Below the pieces are notes generated by a model. The model was given only the letters and a program-made list of their open reading frames with translations, ran no database searches and was not told the origin of the DNA. A stretch of DNA of 64,000 bases. Source: Saccharothrix sp. Its GTDB lineage: Bacteria; Actinomycetota; Actinomycetes; Mycobacteriales; Pseudonocardiaceae. Below, in pieces: positions 20,727 to 29,713 of this stretch (position 1 is its first letter; each line of letters begins with the position of its first letter). The translations under genes were made by a program, and so were the position numbers. Location: NCBI RefSeq assembly GCF_031180885.1, contig NZ_JAPSLK010000022.1, positions 1-64,000 of the forward strand. The letters run 5' to 3'.

Positions 20727-21698
20727 ATGCCGCTGACGGACGCACCCCTCGACGACCTCGCCGGCTACCGCCCGGAGTCCGAGGCTCCGCCGGACTTCGA
20801 CGCCTTCTGGGACCGGACCCTCGCCGAGGCTCGCGCGTGCGGGGGAGCGGTGAAGACCGAGCGGGTCACCGACCGGCACCACCTGCGCACCGTCGAGGTG
20901 GACGACGTGCGCTTCCCCGGCTGGAACGGCGAACCGGTGGCCGCGTGGCTGCTGCGCCCGCGTGACGCCGAGGGGCCGCTCCCCGTCGTGGTCTCCTACC
21001 AGGGCTACAGCGGTGGTCGCGCGCTGCCGACCGACCACCTGTTCTGGTCCGCCGCCGGCTACGCCCACCTCGTCGTCGACACCCGCGGCCAGGGCCACGA
21101 CACCCCCGACCCCGACCCCGGCTTCGGGACGCAGTGGGCGGAGGGCTTCATGACCCGGGGCGTCGAGTCGCCCGAGCACTACTACTACCGACGCCTGATG
21201 ACCGACTGCGTCCGCGCGGTCGACGCCCTCTCGGAACTGTCCGATGTGGACGCGAGTCGGGTGGTCGTCGCGGGCGGCAGCCAGGGCGGCGGTCTGGCGC
21301 TCGCCGTCGCCGGCCTGCTCAAAGACCGGGTGGCGGCGGTGCTGTCCGACGTGCCCTTCCTGTGCCACTACCGCCGGGCGGCGGAGATCAGCGGCGAGGG
21401 CCCGTACCTGGAGCTGGCGAAGTACCTGCGCTGGCACAGCCGGCACCGCGTGGAGCCCACCTTCGCCACGCTGGCCTACTTCGACGGTGTCCACTTCGCC
21501 CAGCGGGCCACCGCGCCGGCGTTGTTCAGCGTCGGTCTGATGGACCCGATCTGCCCGCCGTCCACCGTCTACGCCGCGTTCAACCACTACGCGGGCGAGG
21601 ACCGGACCATGACGGTGTGGCCGTTCGCCGACCACGGCGGCGGTCACGGCTCGAACCAGGCCGCCCAACTCGCGTGGCTGCGCGATCGTGCTCTGTGA
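20727..21698 (+). CDS. CE7 acetyl xylan esterase / cephalosporin-C deacetylase family
   Basis: A 323-aa alpha/beta hydrolase of the AXE1 family that removes acetyl groups from xylo-oligosaccharides. It has no signal peptide, so it acts in the cytoplasm on imported fragments. The triad is visible: S185 in GGSQGGG, D273 in MDPICPP and H303 in ADHGGGH. Start ATG 20727 follows AAGGAG. The gene diverges from GH5-GH62, sharing the operator-containing interval, so deacetylation is co-regulated with backbone and side-chain cleavage. Confidence 0.9.
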   Translation: MPLTDAPLDDLAGYRPESEAPPDFDAFWDRTLAEARACGGAVKTERVTDRHHLRTVEVDDVRFPGWNGEPVAAWLLRPRDAEGPLPVVVSYQGYSGGRALPTDHLFWSAAGYAHLVVDTRGQGHDTPDPDPGFGTQWAEGFMTRGVESPEHYYYRRLMTDCVRAVDALSELSDVDASRVVVAGGSQGGGLALAVAGLLKDRVAAVLSDVPFLCHYRRAAEISGEGPYLELAKYLRWHSRHRVEPTFATLAYFDGVHFAQRATAPALFSVGLMDPICPPSTVYAAFNHYAGEDRTMTVWPFADHGGGHGSNQAAQLAWLRDRAL

Positions 21699-21722
21699 GC
21701 GTTAACAGGCCAATTGAGAGTC

Positions 21723-21815
21723 GATCGTTGACAGATCAGGGGTGATCAGACTAACCATATAGCCCGCAAGCACGCCGACCGCCTCGATCCAGTGTTAATG
21801 ATGTTAACGCTAACA
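21723..21815 (+). promoter_or_regulatory. Promoter and operator of the GH43-AbfB pair
   Basis: TTGACA (21728-21733) followed after 18 bases by TAACCA (21752) forms a plausible promoter. Downstream, ATGTTAACGCTAACAT (21800-21815) is a near-perfect palindrome related to the GTTAGCGCTAAC core at 2166 but with the first arm altered to GTTAAC. It would act as a roadblock or repressor site. Confidence 0.55.
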
Positions 21816-21873
21816 TCCGGATCGGCGGCGGGGTCAAGGGTGACCGCAGGGCGTGCGGAGGGAGGAATGCCCG

Positions 21874-23337
21874 ATGGACGTGCGCCTTTCCCGCCATCGA
21901 CGACCGCGCGCCGGGGTCGTGTCGGTGGTCCTCGCCCTGCTGGCCGGCCTGATCGTCGTGGCGGCCCCGACCGCCTCCGCAGCCCCCGCCGTGCAGTACA
22001 CGAACCCGCTGGCGAACCAACGGGCCGATCCGCACATCTTCAAGCACACCGACGGCTACTACTACTTCACCGCCACCGCCCCGGAGTACGACCGCATCGT
22101 GCTCCGGCGCGCGACCACCATCCAGGGCCTGGCGAGCGCGCCCGAGTCGGTGATCTGGCGGCGGCACACCACCGGTGAGATGGGCGCGCACATCTGGGCG
22201 CCGGAGATCCACTTCATCAACGGCAAGTGGTACGTCTACTTCGCCGCCGGGCGCGCCGAGGACGTGTGGCGCATCCGGCCCTACGTGCTGGAGAACACCT
22301 CCGCCAACCCGTTGACCGGCACCTGGGTCGAACGCGGCCGGGTCAACGTCCCGTGGGACACCTTCTCCCTGGACATGTCGACCTTCGTGGTGGGCGGCGT
22401 GCGCTACCTGACCTGGGCGCAGGCCGAACCGGGCATCGCCACCAACTCCAACATCTACCTGGCCCGCATGGGCGCGGACCCGTGGCAGATCACCGGGACC
22501 GTGGCGCGCCTGACCGTGCCGACGCTGGACTGGGAGACCCGCGGTGGCGTGAAGGTCGCCGAGGGGCCGGCGGTGGTCGAGCGCGGCGGACGGGTGTTCA
22601 TGACCTACTCGGCCAGCGCGACCGACCACAACTACTGCCTCGGGATGCTCTCCGCGAGCGCGTCGGCCGACCTGCTCAACCCCGCGTCGTGGACCAAGTC
22701 GCCCACCCCGGTGTTCGCGAGCAACGCGGCGACCGGCCAGTACGGTCCCGGGCACAACTCGTTCACCGTGTCCGAGGACGGCCAGAGCGACATCCTGGTC
22801 TACCACGACCGCAACTACCGCGACATCGCCGGCGACCCGCTGCGCGACCCCAACCGCCGCACCCGCGTGCAGAAGTTCTACTGGCGCGCGGACGGCTCGC
22901 CGGACTTCGGCATCCCCGTCGCCGACGGCGTCACCCCGGTGCGGCTGAAGTCCTACAACGTGCCCGACCGGTTCGTCCGGCACTGGGAGTACCGGGCGCG
23001 GATCGAGGCGAACGTGCAGCCGCTGGCGGACTCGCAGTTCCGGATCGTCCCCGGCCTGTCCGGCTCGGGCACGGTGTCCCTGGAGTCGACCAACTTCCCC
23101 GGCTACTACCTGCGGCACCGCAACTACGAGGTGTGGGTGGAGCGCGACGACGGCAGTGCCGGCTTCCGGGCCGACGCGAGCTTCTTCCGCCGCGCGGGCC
23201 TGGCGTCCGGTTCGGCGGTGTCGTTCGAGGCGATCACCCACCCGGGCTACTACCTGCGGCACTTCAACTACCTGATGGTCCTGCGCACCGCCCCCGACGC
23301 GATCGGGCGGGCCGACGCGACGTTCGTGCTGGAGTGA
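21874..23337 (+). CDS. Secreted GH43 exo-arabinofuranosidase with C-terminal AbfB (CBM42) module
   Basis: A 487-aa enzyme resembling exo-1,5-alpha-L-arabinofuranosidases that pair a GH43 propeller with an arabinose-binding AbfB trefoil. Candidate catalytic residues are D52 (QRADPH), D167 (SLDMST) and E230 (VAEGPAVV). The AbfB module occupies about 350-487 with repeats such as GYYLRHRNYEVWV and GYYLRHFNYLMVL. ATG 21874 is preferred because GGAGGA sits 7 bases upstream. It is followed 2 bases after its stop by a second GH43-AbfB gene. Confidence 0.88.
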   Translation: MDVRLSRHRRPRAGVVSVVLALLAGLIVVAAPTASAAPAVQYTNPLANQRADPHIFKHTDGYYYFTATAPEYDRIVLRRATTIQGLASAPESVIWRRHTTGEMGAHIWAPEIHFINGKWYVYFAAGRAEDVWRIRPYVLENTSANPLTGTWVERGRVNVPWDTFSLDMSTFVVGGVRYLTWAQAEPGIATNSNIYLARMGADPWQITGTVARLTVPTLDWETRGGVKVAEGPAVVERGGRVFMTYSASATDHNYCLGMLSASASADLLNPASWTKSPTPVFASNAATGQYGPGHNSFTVSEDGQSDILVYHDRNYRDIAGDPLRDPNRRTRVQKFYWRADGSPDFGIPVADGVTPVRLKSYNVPDRFVRHWEYRARIEANVQPLADSQFRIVPGLSGSGTVSLESTNFPGYYLRHRNYEVWVERDDGSAGFRADASFFRRAGLASGSAVSFEAITHPGYYLRHFNYLMVLRTAPDAIGRADATFVLE

Positions 23338-23339
23338 AG

Positions 23340-24665
23340 ATGAAGCCGACCCGCGCACTCGCGCTCGTCCTGACGACCCTGGCCACGTCGGTGCTGGTCG
23401 GCGTGCCCGCCGCCCACGCGGCCGGCCCGGTGCCGCACTACCTGATGACCGCGTTCACCAACAGCAGCGAGTCGAACATGTACGTCTACGACTCGCCGAA
23501 CGCGACGAACTTCAGCCTGGTGCGGGCCAACGCGTACCGGCCGCCGTCCGGCCTGATCCGCGACCCCAGCGTGATCCGGCACAGCGACGGCTACTACTAC
23601 GTCGTCTACACCACCGGGTGGACCGGCAACACGATCGGGTTCGCCCGCAGCGCCGACTACACGAACTGGACGTTCCTGCGGAACGTGACCGTGGGCCTGA
23701 ACGGCTCGACCGGCAGCACGTGGGCGCCGGAGTGGTTCCGGGACAGCGACGGCAGCGTGCACGTCGTGTTCTCCGCCTCCACCACCGGCACCTCGGGCCA
23801 GTTCCGGCCCTACCGCATCACCGCCACCAACGGCGACCTGTCCGCGTGGACCTCCCCCGTGCCGCTGGGCATCCCGGCGAACTACATCGACAGCTTCCTG
23901 GTCAAGGTCGGCGGCACCTACCACAACTTCCTCAAGAACGAGACCACCAAGTACATCGAGCACGCCACCGCCACGTCGCTCAACGGCCCCTGGCAGTTCG
24001 TCGGCACCGGGAACTGGGCCGGCTGGGGCTCGGGTCTGGAGGGACCGGCGGTGGTGCAGCTGCCGGACGGCCGGTGGCGGATCTACTTCGACCAGTACGC
24101 GGCGGGCCGCTACTACTACGCCGACAGCGCGGACCTGAACTCGTTCGGGGCCAAGGTGGAGCTGCCCGGTCTGACCGGCACCGCGCGGCACTTCACGGTG
24201 TTGCGGGAGAACGTCGGCGACAGCACGGCGGTGCCCACCGGGAACCGGTCGCTGCGCTCGGCGAACTTCCCCGACCGCTACGTCCGGCACCGCGACAACC
24301 TCGCCTACATCGACCCCATCAGCACCGCGACGGACCGCGCCGACGCCACGTTCACGATCGGCGCGGGCCTGGCCAACTCCGGGTGCTACTCGTTCCAGGC
24401 GGTCAACTTCCCCGGCTACTACCTGCGGCACAACAACATGCGCCTGACGCTGGCCCGTGACGACGGTTCCGCGCTGTTCCGGGGCGATGCCACGTTCTGC
24501 GGCCGGGCGGGGCTGGCCGGGGCGGGCACGACGTCCTTCGAGTCCTACAACTTCCCGGGTCGCTACCTGCGCCACTACAACTACGAACTGCGGCTCGACC
24601 TGCGGGAGAACACGTCCACGTTCGCCGGCGACGCTTCCTTCACCGTGGCGGCACCGCTGTCCTGA
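23340..24665 (+). CDS. Secreted GH43-type arabino-/galactofuranosidase with AbfB (CBM42) module
   Basis: A 441-aa exported enzyme, second of the tandem pair. The signal peptide covers about 1-27. The propeller carries likely catalytic D75 (IRDPSV), D184 (YIDSFL) and E234 (GLEGPAVV). The C-terminal AbfB trefoil (about 300-437) contains three RYVRH/YYLRH/RYLRH motifs. The propeller is divergent from its neighbour and resembles furanosidases acting on galactofuranose or arabinofuranose; the substrate is open. The last 26 bases overlap the 3' end of the convergent histidine kinase gene. Confidence 0.83.
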   Translation: MKPTRALALVLTTLATSVLVGVPAAHAAGPVPHYLMTAFTNSSESNMYVYDSPNATNFSLVRANAYRPPSGLIRDPSVIRHSDGYYYVVYTTGWTGNTIGFARSADYTNWTFLRNVTVGLNGSTGSTWAPEWFRDSDGSVHVVFSASTTGTSGQFRPYRITATNGDLSAWTSPVPLGIPANYIDSFLVKVGGTYHNFLKNETTKYIEHATATSLNGPWQFVGTGNWAGWGSGLEGPAVVQLPDGRWRIYFDQYAAGRYYYADSADLNSFGAKVELPGLTGTARHFTVLRENVGDSTAVPTGNRSLRSANFPDRYVRHRDNLAYIDPISTATDRADATFTIGAGLANSGCYSFQAVNFPGYYLRHNNMRLTLARDDGSALFRGDATFCGRAGLAGAGTTSFESYNFPGRYLRHYNYELRLDLRENTSTFAGDASFTVAAPLS

Positions 24666-25746
24666 TCTCCGGCGCGCTGGGAAGTCGGATGGTGACGGTG
24701 AGGCCGCCGGTGGGGCGTGCTGTGAGGTCGAGGGTGCCGTCGTGGGCTCGGACGATGCTGTGCACGATGGCGAGTCCGAGCCCTACGCCGGCGTGTTCGT
24801 CGGTGCGGATGCGTTCCGTGCCGCGCTGGAAGGGTTCCGTCAGGGTCGGCACGAGTTCGGGTGGGAGCGGAGGGCCGGTGTTCTCGACCTTGAGAACGCT
24901 CCCCTCGGGCCCTGCTTCCGCGTGGATGATCGCCGTGCCGCCGGTCGGTACGTTGTGGACGATGGCGTTCTGGACGAGGTTGATCACCATTCTGAGGAGG
25001 AGTGCCGCCGAGCCGACCGTTTGAGTGGTGCCGCCGGTGACGGTGAGGGTGATTCCGCGTTGTTCGGCTAGCGGGAGCAGGGTTTCGGTGGCTTCCTCGG
25101 CGATCAGGGAGAGGTCGACGGTCTCGCGGGTGAAGTTCCTCCGGTCGGCGCGGCTGAGCAGGAGCAGGGCTTCGGTGAGGTCGATCGCGCGGGTGTTGAC
25201 GGTGTGGAGGCGTTCGACGAGTTCGGCCCGGTCGCGGGTGGGGTCGTTGCGGGCCACTTCCAGCAGTGTCCGGGAGATCGCGAGCGGGGTGCGCAGTTCG
25301 TGGGAGGCGTTGGCGGCGAACCTGCGTTGTTCGGTGACGTGTGATTCGAGCTGTTCCAGCATGGTGTCGAAGACGTCGGCGAGTTCGCGGAACTCGTCCG
25401 CCGGGCCGTCCATGTGGATGCGGTGGGACAGCGAGCCGTTGGCGGCCAGGCGCGCCGCGGTCGTGATCTTGGTCAGTGGTGCGAGCATGCGGCCGGCGAG
25501 GATCCAACCGCCTATCAGGCCGACGAACAGCAGGAGGACGAGTGCGATGGCGGCGGCGGGCGCGAAGATCTTGAGGAGGAGGTTGCGGCTGGGGGACAGG
25601 CCCAGCAGGCCCTGGTCGCGGTCGGGCACGTAGCGGAGCAGGAACGCCCAGACCACGGCGAGCAGCAGGGCGCTGGCGAGCATCAGGAACCCGGCGTAGC
25701 TGAAGGTGAGCTTGAGCCGGGCGCTGAGGCCCGGCCGCCTGGTCAT
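24640..25746 (-). CDS. Two-component sensor histidine kinase
   Basis: A 368-aa membrane kinase. Transmembrane segments lie near 15-38 and 60-85 with a short extracytoplasmic loop between, followed by HAMP (about 85-137). The phosphoacceptor is H149 in ASHELRTPL, followed by an N-box (NLVQNAIVHN) and a G-box (GVGLGLAIV). Start ATG overlaps the response-regulator stop (ATGA). The signal is unknown. The small external domain suggests envelope sensing rather than sugar sensing. Confidence 0.92.
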   Translation of the reverse strand: MTRRPGLSARLKLTFSYAGFLMLASALLLAVVWAFLLRYVPDRDQGLLGLSPSRNLLLKIFAPAAAIALVLLLFVGLIGGWILAGRMLAPLTKITTAARLAANGSLSHRIHMDGPADEFRELADVFDTMLEQLESHVTEQRRFAANASHELRTPLAISRTLLEVARNDPTRDRAELVERLHTVNTRAIDLTEALLLLSRADRRNFTRETVDLSLIAEEATETLLPLAEQRGITLTVTGGTTQTVGSAALLLRMVINLVQNAIVHNVPTGGTAIIHAEAGPEGSVLKVENTGPPLPPELVPTLTEPFQRGTERIRTDEHAGVGLGLAIVHSIVRAHDGTLDLTARPTGGLTVTIRLPSAPEIRTAVPPR

Positions 25747-26402
25747 GCGTCGATCCGGTAGCCGACGCCCGGGACGGTGGCGATGAGCCAGGGTTCGCCG
25801 AGGCGTTTGCGCAGGGCGGAGATGGTGATGCGGACGGCGTTGGTGAACGGGTCGGCGTTCTCGTCCCAGGCCCGTGCCAGCAGCTCCTCGGCGCTGACCA
25901 CGCCACCTTCGGCGGCGACGAGCACTTCGAGGACGGCGAACTGCTTGCGGGTGAGGGCGACGTAGCGGCCGTCGCGGAAGACCTCGCGGCGGAACGGGTC
26001 CACGCGCAGGCCCGCGATCTCGCGGACCGGGGGTCGGGCGTGCCCGCGCCTGCGGTCCAGCGCGCGCAGGCGGAGGACGAGTTCGCGCAGCTCGAACGGT
26101 TTGGTGAGGTAGTCGTCGGCGCCGAGTTCGAAGCCGGAGGCCTTGTCGTCGATCCGGTCGGCGGCGGTGAGCATGAGGATCGGGGTGCCGGTGCCGGAGG
26201 CGACGATCCGGCGGGCGACCTCGTCGCCGGAGGGGCCGGGGATGTCGCGGTCGAGGACGGCGAGGTCGTAGGAGTTGACGCTGAGCAGCTCCAGCGCGGT
26301 GTCGCCGTCGGGCGCGACGTCGGCGGCGATGGCCTCCAGGCGGAGGCCGTCCCGGACGGCTTCGGCGAGGTAGGGCTCGTCCTCCACGATCAGCACGCGC
26401 AT
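25743..26402 (-). CDS. OmpR/PhoB-type response regulator
   Basis: A 219-aa regulator: receiver domain (1-115) with phospho-acceptor D51 (AVLDRDIPG) and TKPFE, then a winged-helix DNA-binding domain (about 125-219, ALTRKQFAVLEVL, VRITISALRKRLG). The ATG at 26402 is the natural start; the longer frame upstream encodes only the 30-bp repeat array. It is cotranscribed with the kinase gene. Confidence 0.93.
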   Translation of the reverse strand: MRVLIVEDEPYLAEAVRDGLRLEAIAADVAPDGDTALELLSVNSYDLAVLDRDIPGPSGDEVARRIVASGTGTPILMLTAADRIDDKASGFELGADDYLTKPFELRELVLRLRALDRRRGHARPPVREIAGLRVDPFRREVFRDGRYVALTRKQFAVLEVLVAAEGGVVSAEELLARAWDENADPFTNAVRITISALRKRLGEPWLIATVPGVGYRIDA

Positions 26403-26474
26403 GACCGCCAGGGTAGGCAGCCCGGCATATCGCCACCATATGAAACGCTCCCGGGTCGCCGTGTGGAAGGCATC

Positions 26475-26604
26475 AGGCGGCAGTCCGCGTTGTGCAGGCT
26501 TCAGGCGGCGGTCCTCGCGTTGTGCAGGTCTCAAGCGGCGGTCCTCGCGTTGTGCAGGTCTCAAGCGGCGGTCTCCGCGTTGTGCAGGTCTGAGGCGGCG
26601 GTCC
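26475..26604. repeat. 30-bp tandem repeat, about 4.5 copies
   Basis: The unit GCGGCGGTCCTCGCGTTGTG followed by CAGGTCTCAA recurs with period 30, with the first copy slightly shorter. It fills the space between the response regulator and the VanZ-like gene and covers the last codons of the latter. It has no spacer variation, so it is not CRISPR. Confidence 0.8.
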
Positions 26605-27151
26605 GGGGTCTCATGGCGGTCGGGTGCCACCAGGGGCGTGAGACGAGGGCGGCCAGCGCGGCTCCGGCGGCGTTGAGCAGCACGTCGTCCACAGAGGACA
26701 CCCGGTCGAGGCGCAGGACGTACTGCGCTGTCTCGACCAACACCGAACAGCCCACTCCGAGCGCCAGGACCCGTGGCACCGACGCCAGTGCCGCGAACCG
26801 CAGCGGGGCGAGGAACCCCAGTGCCGCGAACACCAGCAGGTTGCCGACGACCTGCCCGGTCGCGGTCTGCGGCCCGGCGGCGAAGATCGCCGACAGGTCT
26901 CGCAGCGGCACCAGGCTCACCTGCCCGGCGACGTCCCCGGCCCGGCCGCCCGGCAACATGATCATCCACACCCACGGCACCGTCCCGTAGACCATGCCTA
27001 CCTCGGCCAACGATCTCCGCCAGGCCCACGACGTCCCACCCCGCCGCCAGGCCAGCCCCCACACCACCAGCCCGGCCACCGGCAGCAGGGCCACCGCGAG
27101 CACCACGACCCCGGTGAACGTGCCGACCAGACTGTGCCACCCCTTGATCAC
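26561..27151 (-). CDS. VanZ-like membrane protein
   Basis: A 196-aa protein with about five membrane segments and VanZ family features (SLVPLRDLSAI, LLVFAALGFLAPLRF, ETAQYVLRLDRVSSVDDVLLNAAG). The GTG start at 27151 follows GGAGGAGGAAGC. VanZ relatives are linked to glycopeptide and lipoglycopeptide tolerance in some hosts, but the role of such single genes is mostly unknown. The last 15 codons are encoded by the 30-bp repeat array, so the C-terminus may be repeat-derived. Confidence 0.83.
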   Translation of the reverse strand: MIKGWHSLVGTFTGVVVLAVALLPVAGLVVWGLAWRRGGTSWAWRRSLAEVGMVYGTVPWVWMIMLPGGRAGDVAGQVSLVPLRDLSAIFAAGPQTATGQVVGNLLVFAALGFLAPLRFAALASVPRVLALGVGCSVLVETAQYVLRLDRVSSVDDVLLNAAGAALAALVSRPWWHPTAMRPRTAASDLHNAETAA

Positions 27152-27219
27152 GCTTCCTCCTCCCGATCGCCCGGTCCATGGAAGCCGGAAGTCGGTTCTT
27201 GGGGCGTAAGCGTTTTTGC

Positions 27220-27957
27220 TTATGTTCGCGATATGTCCGGCCGGGTTGACTGAGTGCGGCGGGAAAGCCACCTGGTCGCTTTGACCGTGATCGCCACGAG
27301 GGCGACTCCGGCCACGATGTCCAGGACGTAGTGGTGTCCAGTAACGAGCACGACGAAGGCGGTCAGCAATGGAAAGAGCCAGGCCAACCACGCCATCCGG
27401 TGATGGCGCAGCATCGACCACACCGCGTAGCCGCACCACGTGGTCCAGGCGACGTGCATGCTCGGCATGGCTGCGAGGAGGTTGATACCCGGACGGGGGA
27501 TGCGGTGTTGCGCGCCGCCGAGGATGTCGTAGGTGGCCATGTAGTCGACGATGCCGGGCAGGGAGAACCGTGGTGGGGCTTCCGGGTAGAGCAAGACGAG
27601 GGGGAGGTCGAGGAGGGTCATCACGACCAACACGGTGCGCAGCTGCCGGTAGTGCGCGCGTCGGGCGAGGTAGAGCCAGATCAGCACGGCTGGCACCGCC
27701 AGGACGCTGAGGCGGTAGAAGTACCCGGTCAGGTAGATCGCTTCCGGGTGCGCGAGGACCATCTGGTTGAGCGGCAGTTCGACGTCGATCTTGAGCGCCC
27801 GCTCGATCCGCTGGACCAGGAGGGCGTTCTCGGTGGCCGCCGGCCCACCCCGGTCGACCGCGGCCCGGACCAGCCCGAACGCGATGTACCCACCGATCAA
27901 CAACGGCACTTCGAGAACCCACAATGGCCGCTCGTGCCGCACACGTAAGGACCGCAT
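27220..27957 (-). CDS. PAP2-superfamily membrane phosphatase/phosphotransferase
   Basis: A 245-aa integral membrane protein with about six segments. The acid phosphatase motifs are present as YPEAPPR (124-130), PSMH (H168) and GHHYVLD (H209, D213). It resembles the Aur1/Ipt1-like branch of PAP2 in actinobacteria, which handle lipid-linked phosphates or phosphoinositol lipids. The exact substrate cannot be told from sequence. The gene stands alone between the VanZ-like gene and a degenerate region. Confidence 0.85.
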   Translation of the reverse strand: MRSLRVRHERPLWVLEVPLLIGGYIAFGLVRAAVDRGGPAATENALLVQRIERALKIDVELPLNQMVLAHPEAIYLTGYFYRLSVLAVPAVLIWLYLARRAHYRQLRTVLVVMTLLDLPLVLLYPEAPPRFSLPGIVDYMATYDILGGAQHRIPRPGINLLAAMPSMHVAWTTWCGYAVWSMLRHHRMAWLAWLFPLLTAFVVLVTGHHYVLDIVAGVALVAITVKATRWLSRRTQSTRPDISRT

Positions 27958-28025
27958 GCGGCGTGAGCGTAGGTGGGCAGGTGAAGGCGCGATGTGAAGT
28001 GCGGTCCTCGGCGGACGGTCGCGCT

Positions 28026-28061
28026 GGGCAGGTCGTCACGGACCAGTGCGACGACCTGCCC
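28026..28061. other. Inverted repeat GGGCAGGTCGTC in a gene-poor stretch
   Basis: GGGCAGGTCGTC (28026-28037) and GACGACCTGCCC (28050-28061) pair perfectly. A related pair (GCAGGTCGTCGC...GCGACGACCTGC) lies inside the following gene near 28578-28612. The 430-bp interval 27958-28386 contains no intact gene that I can support. Confidence 0.5.
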
Positions 28062-28154
28062 AACGAGCGGACCGGGTACGTCGAAGTCGGTGGAGCCGGT
28101 CGTGGTGGCGGGGATGGTCGCGGTGGGGTTGAACCGCCAGTCGGCCGAAGTTCT

Positions 28155-28291
28155 GACAAAGCCGCCGACCTGCCGAACGGCTACCCGCTCGACCCGCCGG
28201 ACAGCAAGATCGCGTCGAGCACGCCGTCTACCTCGACGCACCGGCGATGGCGGCCTGGTACGCGCACCCGGAGTTCCACGTCCTCAAGTGA
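28155..28291 (+). pseudogene. 3' remnant of an unidentified gene with a frameshift
   Basis: One frame reads DKAADLPNGYPLDPPDSKI, then similarity-like coding character continues in a second frame as VEHAVYLDAPAMAAWYAHPE and ends FHVLK-stop at 28291. Joining the two needs a single-base change near 28210-28215. I do not recognise the family. The assignment rests on amino-acid texture only. Confidence 0.35.
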
Positions 28292-28386
28292 ACCGCCTGT
28301 GGCCCGCACCCCGGTCCTGCTACGCTTGTCGTGATGATTCACTACTCGTGCAGATCGGGGGTTCCGTTCGTCAAAGGTGAGTGCTG

Positions 28387-29670
28387 ATGCACCACTTGAC
28401 CGCGAATGAGAACACCCGCCTTCTCCTCTGGTCGCGCGTGCGCGAGTTCGCCGTGCCGCCGACGATGATCGAGTCAGCGACTGCCCGCCGCGCGGTGGGT
28501 GACTGGGCCGGGGCCTGTGCCGCGGCGCGCGTTGACGTGGACCTGAACCTCAGAGCCGTGGGGCGTGCCCATGGTGCGCAGGTCGTCGCACAGGTCCGCG
28601 ACGACCTGCGGCACCTGGCTCCGGACCTGCTGCGCTGGCACTTCCCGCGGATCCCTCCCGACGGCCTGTTGCGGCCCGGGCTGACCGTTTCCCTTGCCCG
28701 GTACGGCCCGCTGCACCTCGTGGCGCGCACACCGCCGGCCTGGGCGGACGCCGGTCAGCGGATCAGTCTCGCGCTGTGGGACCCGGGGCGGCCCCGGGAC
28801 GGGGCGGGTGCGCATCCCCATCCCCGGCCGGACCGAAGGTTCCGGCTCGACCTGCACCGACATTTGTGGGACGTGCGCAGGGTTGGTGAGCTGCGAGAAC
28901 GTTCCGGGAGTGCGCCCGCAGGGGGCTGCGCCGTCGACCGGTGGGTGGACGAGGCGGCGTTGCTGCTGCGGGCGGACGGGGTTGCGGACGGGGTTGTCGC
29001 CGTGCGGCTCAACACCCGGCGTTGGCTGGCGGTGGCGCCGTCCGAGGCGCGGATCGTGGAGTGCCCGCCGAGAAGTCGTGCGGGGCCGGTGTTGCCCGAT
29101 GCCGCCACCTGGGTGTTGCCCGACCTGGAGCTGCTCCGAGCCGGGATGATCGACGCCGACCGGCTGCATCCCCTTGTGGCGTCGGCACTTCTGCCGGGAC
29201 ACCGGGCCGCCGAGACCCGAAACCCGGACCGCACGGGGGAGCGCCTGGTCGAGTGTCGTGGTGCGACGCATCGGATCGGTGTGGTGGACGGGGTGCTGGT
29301 CCCGCTCGACCACGACGCCGACGAGATCCGGCGCGAGGAGTTGCTGGTCGCGTTGGGTGGTCCGCCATTGCCGTGCCTGCGCGCGATCGACGACGTCCAC
29401 CGGCATCCGGAGTCCCTTGTGGACGTTCGCGCCCGCCTGGACCACGGCGACGCCGCCGGCGCCATTGCCGCGGTCGAAGACCTGCTCGGACCGGACGCGA
29501 TCCTGCGTGGCGGCGCGCTGCGCGACGAGCTGGAGACGGCGGTGCGCCGTCGGCTCGCGCACGGCCTGTACCGCGCCGGACTCCTCGGGGGTGGAGGCGC
29601 CCCGTCCACTCAGGACAGTCGAGACACTCGGCGAAGCAGGCGAAACCGCCTGCGCCACGCCACTCACTGA
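28387..29670 (+). CDS. Unrecognised protein upstream of MoxR-VWA pair
   Basis: A 427-aa soluble protein starting MHHLTANENTRLLLWSRVRE. ATG 28387 is preferred over GTG 28381 because AGGTGAG is then properly spaced. No signal peptide, membrane segment or catalytic motif is obvious. The N-terminal third has an all-alpha look with an RRAVGDWAGACAAARVDVDL helix pair. The last 90 residues again form a helical repeat-like region. Its gene is 43 bases before a MoxR ATPase gene in the same direction, so I infer a functional link, perhaps as substrate adaptor or target of the AAA+ machine. Confidence 0.75.
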   Translation: MHHLTANENTRLLLWSRVREFAVPPTMIESATARRAVGDWAGACAAARVDVDLNLRAVGRAHGAQVVAQVRDDLRHLAPDLLRWHFPRIPPDGLLRPGLTVSLARYGPLHLVARTPPAWADAGQRISLALWDPGRPRDGAGAHPHPRPDRRFRLDLHRHLWDVRRVGELRERSGSAPAGGCAVDRWVDEAALLLRADGVADGVVAVRLNTRRWLAVAPSEARIVECPPRSRAGPVLPDAATWVLPDLELLRAGMIDADRLHPLVASALLPGHRAAETRNPDRTGERLVECRGATHRIGVVDGVLVPLDHDADEIRREELLVALGGPPLPCLRAIDDVHRHPESLVDVRARLDHGDAAGAIAAVEDLLGPDAILRGGALRDELETAVRRRLAHGLYRAGLLGGGGAPSTQDSRDTRRSRRNRLRHATH

Positions 29671-29713
29671 GCCCTGCCCACGCAAGGGCTCCCAGACCTC
29701 ATGGTGATCAAAC

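Noticed and set aside
26475-26604. CRISPR array
   Set aside because: The 30-bp units are contiguous with no spacers, and there are no cas genes.
27204-27224. TAAGC-GTTTTT-GCTTA hairpin as terminator of the PAP2 gene
   Set aside because: The stem is only five base pairs, overlaps the stop codon and lacks a T-tract on the relevant strand.
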